DNA of 64,000 bases from Castanea sativa (taxonomy: Eukaryota; Streptophyta; Magnoliopsida; Fagales; Fagaceae), in assembly GCF_040712315.1 (NCBI RefSeq), contig NC_134015.1, positions 49,011,964-49,075,963 on the forward strand. Direction: 5' to 3'. The position numbers were made by a program, and so were the translations under genes. Shown here one piece after another: positions 59,948 through 64,000 of this stretch; the stretch's first letter is position 1, and every line of letters begins with the position of its first letter. Below the pieces are notes generated by a model. It saw nothing but the letters and a program-made list of their open reading frames with translations, had not been told where the DNA came from and did no database searches.

Positions 59948-60516
59948 CTTTCTTCATTCAATTGCCATTTTTGCACCCTTTGTAGCGACATTCACTCGAG
60001 CAATAGACCTTAGTCTGTTGAAAATGAAACAAACAAATGTTATAACTAAGAATGCTTCGAATAATTTTTGTTTTTAGAAGGATGGATGTGTACCGCATAA
60101 CATTCACAGTACATCTTCAGGCATTCTGATTTTAGGCAATTTTAGCCCTTTCTAAGCTTTAAAGGGTGTGTGTCCTCACGATTCTCAGTAAATATATGAC
60201 AGGATCGAATTATGTTCCGTGCTTTGTCAACAATTTCTATATGCTTGATGCTGTTTTGGCACCCTAAGCAAGAACTTATTCCTGGAGTGCAGTAGCTTCC
60301 CTCCGTGAAACAATAGCAATACCTAATATAATCATCACATAATGCATATGTATAAATGAAAGCTTCAAAAAGGTAAAATGCAAGTGCAAAAATGAAACTT
60401 TAAAAAGTATACGTACAATTTTAAGTATTTTGATTTTTTACATCTACAACCCTTGCTACTAGAAGAACCACGAAGAAGGGGAATCTCTTGGGCAATTCTG
60501 AATGGCTCATGCTCAT
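59948..60516 (-). pseudogene. TSO1/tesmin-like CXC (CRC domain) gene remnant, three exons
   Basis: CRC proteins bind DNA through two Cys-rich CXC motifs and act in cell-cycle and reproductive gene control. Three exons on the minus strand join in frame: 60516-60417, 60324-60094 and 60014-59948, all with GT-AG borders. They encode GCRCKKSKYLKL|YCYCFTEGSYC, a linker with NIIRSCHIFTEN (compare the family's I-x-S-R-N-P), then NCLKSECLKMYCECYA|TKVYCSSECRYKGCKN. Defects: a stop (TAA) where the first Cys of the second CXC belongs, a later TGA, a Cys-to-Tyr in the first CXC (KSKY) and another in CRY. The retained introns show a decayed gene copy, not a retrocopy. A LINE fragment abuts its 3' side. Confidence 0.85.
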
Positions 60517-61104
60517 CTACACAATACACACAAGATGAAATTCTTAATCAATGTCTAATTTATTTTGTGCTTTTATTGGTCTCTACTAATAATGAACTGC
60601 AAGACATGTAACTAGACATTCCATTAAAATATATGCATAAGAATTTCTCTTTAGGAAAAAGTAGAATGCTCATGCACATGGGAGGGATAGAAAATTTTGA
60701 TTTAAGAATTATAAAAACCTGCAAAATCGAAAAAAATAATGGAAACGTTGTCATAAGATCTCATAAATTTGTACACATTTATTTCCAGTTCTATAAATGC
60801 TATTAGCAAATTCTTAGAATATAGTTTAGTGGCTAATATGCATTAACAAAAGTATAATTATGGGTTGCTTAAATAAAGATTTCATAAAATAGTACAAATA
60901 ATTTACTCAACAGATTTCATGAAAAAGTTGGAGCTCATTCTTGAAATTAATGAATTCAGCTTAAATATAGTCTGATGGCTAATAAGCTTCGATTCAGGTC
61001 TTGCTTGACAGTAAAATAAGCGAACCAAGCTTGAACACCTTAGTGCTCAATGTAGCTCAACTCGTTTATGGTTCTACTTAGGATGTAGTTGTCACTTAAC
61101 TAGT

Positions 61105-61471
61105 ATTGGTCTCATGGATTTCTCTTTGTTTGGCTTGAAGTGGGTTTTGCTTTTGATAGCGGTGGATCTGTTGGCTTGCTGGAGAGTTTGCTTTGGTAGA
61201 CATAGGAGTAGTGGAATATCTAATGTTGCCTAGTTATTCCTTCTTATGGTGTTCGTGGAGAGAGAAATACTAAAACAAATTCTAAAACATCTACATTCAA
61301 GCTTTCATTGCCTAGACTGAAGTTGATATTCTTCAGATCAGTTGTGGATTTAGATTTCTAGCTGTTTAAATTATTGTCTGGATTTTTGGATAATTGTAAC
61401 CTCAGTTCTTGACCTGTCCTTTCACATATTTTTATTGTTACTCGCAAAAATAAAAAATAAAAAATGAAAAA
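61105..61471 (+). mobile_element. 5'-truncated LINE 3' end
   Basis: Broken frame with MDFSLFGLKWVL, then VDLLACWRVCFGRHRSS, the wording that follows the zinc-binding region in plant L1 ORF2. A 3' untranslated region and tail CAAAAATAAAAAATAAAAA end near 61471. Lies between the CXC remnant and the tandem duplication. Confidence 0.75.
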
Positions 61472-61918
61472 ACATAAGCCATCATAGCTTCTAAGGATTC
61501 CTTCACAACAAGATATCCACATATACATTTCCAGTGAAAGCCAAGTAACTGAATTAATAGCTTGAATGTTGTCAAAGAAAACATAGACAAGTCCAGATAT
61601 TTCTTTATGTGTGGGCGTGTGTGTTTGTGCTCACATGTTTCATGGTTTTTGAGGCTTGAGATCCTATTATTGTATATTTAATAATTTCACCTCAATTCTG
61701 TGGCACCAGAAAAAAAGGAATTTGTATTGTCTTCGGAGGATGATAGTATTGAAGAAACGTCACAACAACAAGCGATCATCAAGAAGAATAATAGTGATCA
61801 TTTCTCATCATCTCTTACTGTACAATTGAGTAATAGTTCTAGAGGTTTGTATAGTAATAACAACAATATTAACATATCTCAACCTAATAAAAAAAGAATG
61901 CAAATATAAAAAAATTAC

Positions 61919-62416
61919 CTGGTTGAAGAAAATAAGTTTTGATTTCATGAAGATTTCCAATGTCAGACTTGATAATGACCACTCTCAGTGCCTCCACCAT
62001 ACTGCTACATTGAAGCTCCAATAATTGTTGGTGGTAGATTTATTCCATTTGCTTAACAAACACTAACGACCAACATAATCCAATTATTTAGGTGTTATTA
62101 TCATTCACTGAAAAAGCATAATGCAATTTCACTTGTAGTTCTTCAACTAGCGCAGCATTCTCAGTGCAAGACACAGGACTTCTGAAATTTCCATTGGAAA
62201 TAAGGCAACATTGAACCATTTCTGAGTTTGCAGAACGGATCCCATAATGGCATCAATCTGTTCTATAGGGTGTGGTGAGAATGATAAAAAACTTATGGGA
62301 GGTAGGTGTTTGGGATGGATTTGGTGTTGAGTGACGGAATTCCAGAACTCTAAGATTTTGTTCATGAAATTCCGATCAAATACAACACGCAGCTCGAACG
62401 CGATTCTTGAAGACAT
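61919..62416 (-). pseudogene. Unidentified gene start, disabled duplicate copy
   Basis: Begins MSSRIAFELRVVFDRNFMNK and shares FWNSVTQHQ and ESVLQTQ-type blocks with the neighbouring copy. A 1-bp deletion after VLCL shifts the frame, after which TENAALVEELQVKLHYAFSV would continue. The second block (61919-62050) has a TAA (KQME-stop-IYHQQLLE). It ends at a good donor CAACCAG|GTAAT. I do not recognise the family. Confidence 0.7.
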
Positions 62417-62669
62417 GGTTAAAGGAAGAGGATGGTGATCCTTGGCTGCAGCAGCAAAAGAAAAGAAGCAATTTTATTGTCTTCGGAGGATGATAGTATT
62501 GAAGAAGCGCCACAACAACAAGTGATCATCAAGAAGAATAATAATGATCATTTTTCATCGTCTCTTACTCTACAATCGAGTAATAGTTCTAGAGGTTTGT
62601 ATGGTAATAACAACAATATTAACATCTCTCAACCTAATCAAAAAAGAATGCAAATATAAAAAAGATTAC

Positions 62670-63162
62670 CTGGTGGAAGAAGGTAAGTCTTGATTTCATG
62701 AAGATCTCCAGACTCAATTATGACCATCCTCACTGCCTCCACCATACCGCTACGCTCCAATAATTGTTGGTGGTGGATTTGTTTCACTTGCTCAAGGAAC
62801 ACTAATGGTCAATATAATTGCCAAGGATTTGAACTAAAACCATTCACTGAAAGTGCATGGTGCAATCTTGCTTGTAGTTCTTCAACAAGTGTAGCATTCT
62901 CTGTTCCAAGACACAAATATTCTGAAATTTGCATTGGAAAAAAGTTAACATTGAAGCGGTTTTGAGTTTGTAGAACAGATTCTATAAGGGAATCAAGCTG
63001 TTCTGTTGAGCACAAAGGTGGTGGGAACGATAAAAGATTGATGTGGGGGAGGAATTGAGAGGGGAGTTGGTGTTGAGTGACGGAATTCCAGAAGTTCAAG
63101 ATCTTGGTCATGAAGTTATGATCAAATACAACATGCAGTGGCAAATTTCTTGTTGAAGACAT
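62670..63162 (-). CDS. Unidentified gene start, better-preserved duplicate copy (partial)
   Basis: Open from ATG 63162 for 117 codons to 62809: MSSTRNLPLHVVFDHNFMTK, FWNSVTQHQLPSQFLPHINL, EQLDSLIESVLQTQNRFNV, ENATLVEELQARLHHALSV. A CTT-rich leader lies just upstream. A second block (62801-62670) reads EQVKQIHHQQLLERSGMVEA, then ESGDLHEIKTYLLPPG, and ends at donor CCACCAG|GTAAT. The two blocks are 39 bp apart with GT...AG borders, too short for a normal plant intron, so this copy may also be damaged. No downstream exons were found. The composition looks like a real soluble alpha-helical protein, but I cannot name the family. Confidence 0.55.
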
Positions 63163-63180
63163 GGTTAGAAGAAGAAGAAG

Positions 63181-64000
63181 AAGAAGATTCTTGGGTTGTG
63201 CTCTTTGAGTTCTTGGAGGGAAATTTGGTTTAGATTGCTTTCTGTTTCTCTGTCTTTTAAGTCTCTACTAACGGAACCGAGTTTCTCAAAACTGTATAAG
63301 TTATATACGACAAGTCGTTTAACTGTATTACATAACATTTTGGAAAAATTCCCTCTGCCTCCTAAACTATATCTCAAATTACATTTTTGGGTCCTAAACT
63401 CTCATAACGCTTGCGCGTCACTTCATTACTTGAAATGACCCCCCCTCTTCTCATTCCCTTAAAAACAAATAATAAATTACATTTCATCACCTTAAATTAT
63501 ATTTTTGATTACACTTTACTTTCTAAACTTTGATTTTATTTTTTTGTTTAAAATAATGTTAGAATTAATGGCAGGGTGATAACTGTGCATTCTGAAAATT
63601 TAAGGTGTCAAGTGTAATTTAGGGTATGGTTACATTAAAGCAATGTAAGGGCACGTTTGCTCATTAGTGAGAGTATTTAATTTAATTTTTTTTTTACAAT
63701 CCATAAATTTAAAATAATGGATCTCATAAATTTGTCCAAACTCTTTTGTCTCTTAAATTAAAGAGCTTATCTATATTTTAAAAAAATCACACTTCAAAAT
63801 TGAAATTTACCATTATTAAAAAAATATATATACATGAGCTATATTCCCTTATTATTATCCAAAAAACAAAAACAATAATAATTTACTGATTCTACACGTT
63901 ACTTTTTTTGTAAATTTTTTATTAAAAAAATCTTAAAAATAATAATGGCCTCCCAAACAAATTTGTTTCTTTTTAGTATTTTGAAATTGTTATTAAAAAT
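63181..64000. other. Upstream flank of the duplicated gene and AT-rich DNA to the window end
   Basis: Holds a (CTT)n-rich leader (minus strand) near 63168-63187 and a stretch with repeated 'CTAAACT...AAATTACA' wording (63360-63540). The rest is AT-rich sequence with no supportable gene. Confidence 0.4.

Larger units (their letters stand above)
61710..63180. repeat. Approximately 750-bp tandem segmental duplication
   Basis: Unit 1 (about 61719-62430) and unit 2 (about 62469-63180) are colinear. The anchor CTTCGGAGGATGATAGTATT lies at 61731 and 62481, and the minus-strand start codons lie at 62416 and 63162. Each unit holds the two coding-like blocks of an unidentified gene start on the minus strand. 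Confidence 0.92.

Noticed and set aside
1..64000. LTR retrotransposons, tRNA genes, known conserved microRNA precursors, CRISPR arrays
   Set aside because: I looked for paired LTRs, intact cloverleaf genes and common conserved plant microRNA sequences and saw none. The tRNA-like pieces all sit in SINE contexts, and CRISPR arrays do not apply to plant nuclear DNA.

Overview
The window is AT-rich nuclear DNA from a dicot plant. Evidence for this is the long GT-AG introns, dense SINE, LINE and MITE debris, and three recognisable plant genes. Several dispersed repeats look like those I associate with Fagaceae (oak or chestnut relatives), but that is recollection and was not tested.

Region 54-19584 (+) is a complete gamma-adaptin gene of the AP-1 clathrin adaptor. 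It has 18 coding exons that join without a frame break into 877 residues. Its introns hold LINE remnants, tRNA-derived SINEs, a Tourist-like MITE and a triplicated 3' splice-site block.

Region 19585-31848 holds a RING-H2 ATL-type ubiquitin ligase gene (24925-26073, -). It probably has an intron and a short upstream ORF in its leader. Around it lie two Mutator-type MITEs with 9-bp target duplications, one of them inserted inside a minisatellite, and further tandem arrays.

Region 31849-39301 is an almost complete but dead L1-type LINE with an 11-bp target duplication. A 1000-bp non-autonomous hAT element sits inside its endonuclease domain.

Region 39313-58536 is mostly non-genic. It holds one small atypical bHLH gene of UPBEAT1/PAR1 type (43731-43958, -), a LINE RNase H scrap, SINEs, a tandem duplication whose two copies were hit by different MITEs, a gene fragment split by a SINE, and a 10-bp-period array.

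Region 58537-63180 is a graveyard of gene pieces. It contains an internally deleted LINE ORF2, three exons of a decayed TSO1/tesmin-like CXC gene (-), another LINE 3' end, and a 750-bp tandem duplication of an unidentified gene start (-). I see no operon-like or jointly acting gene set. The three functional genes (vesicle trafficking, ubiquitin ligation, transcription regulation) appear independent.
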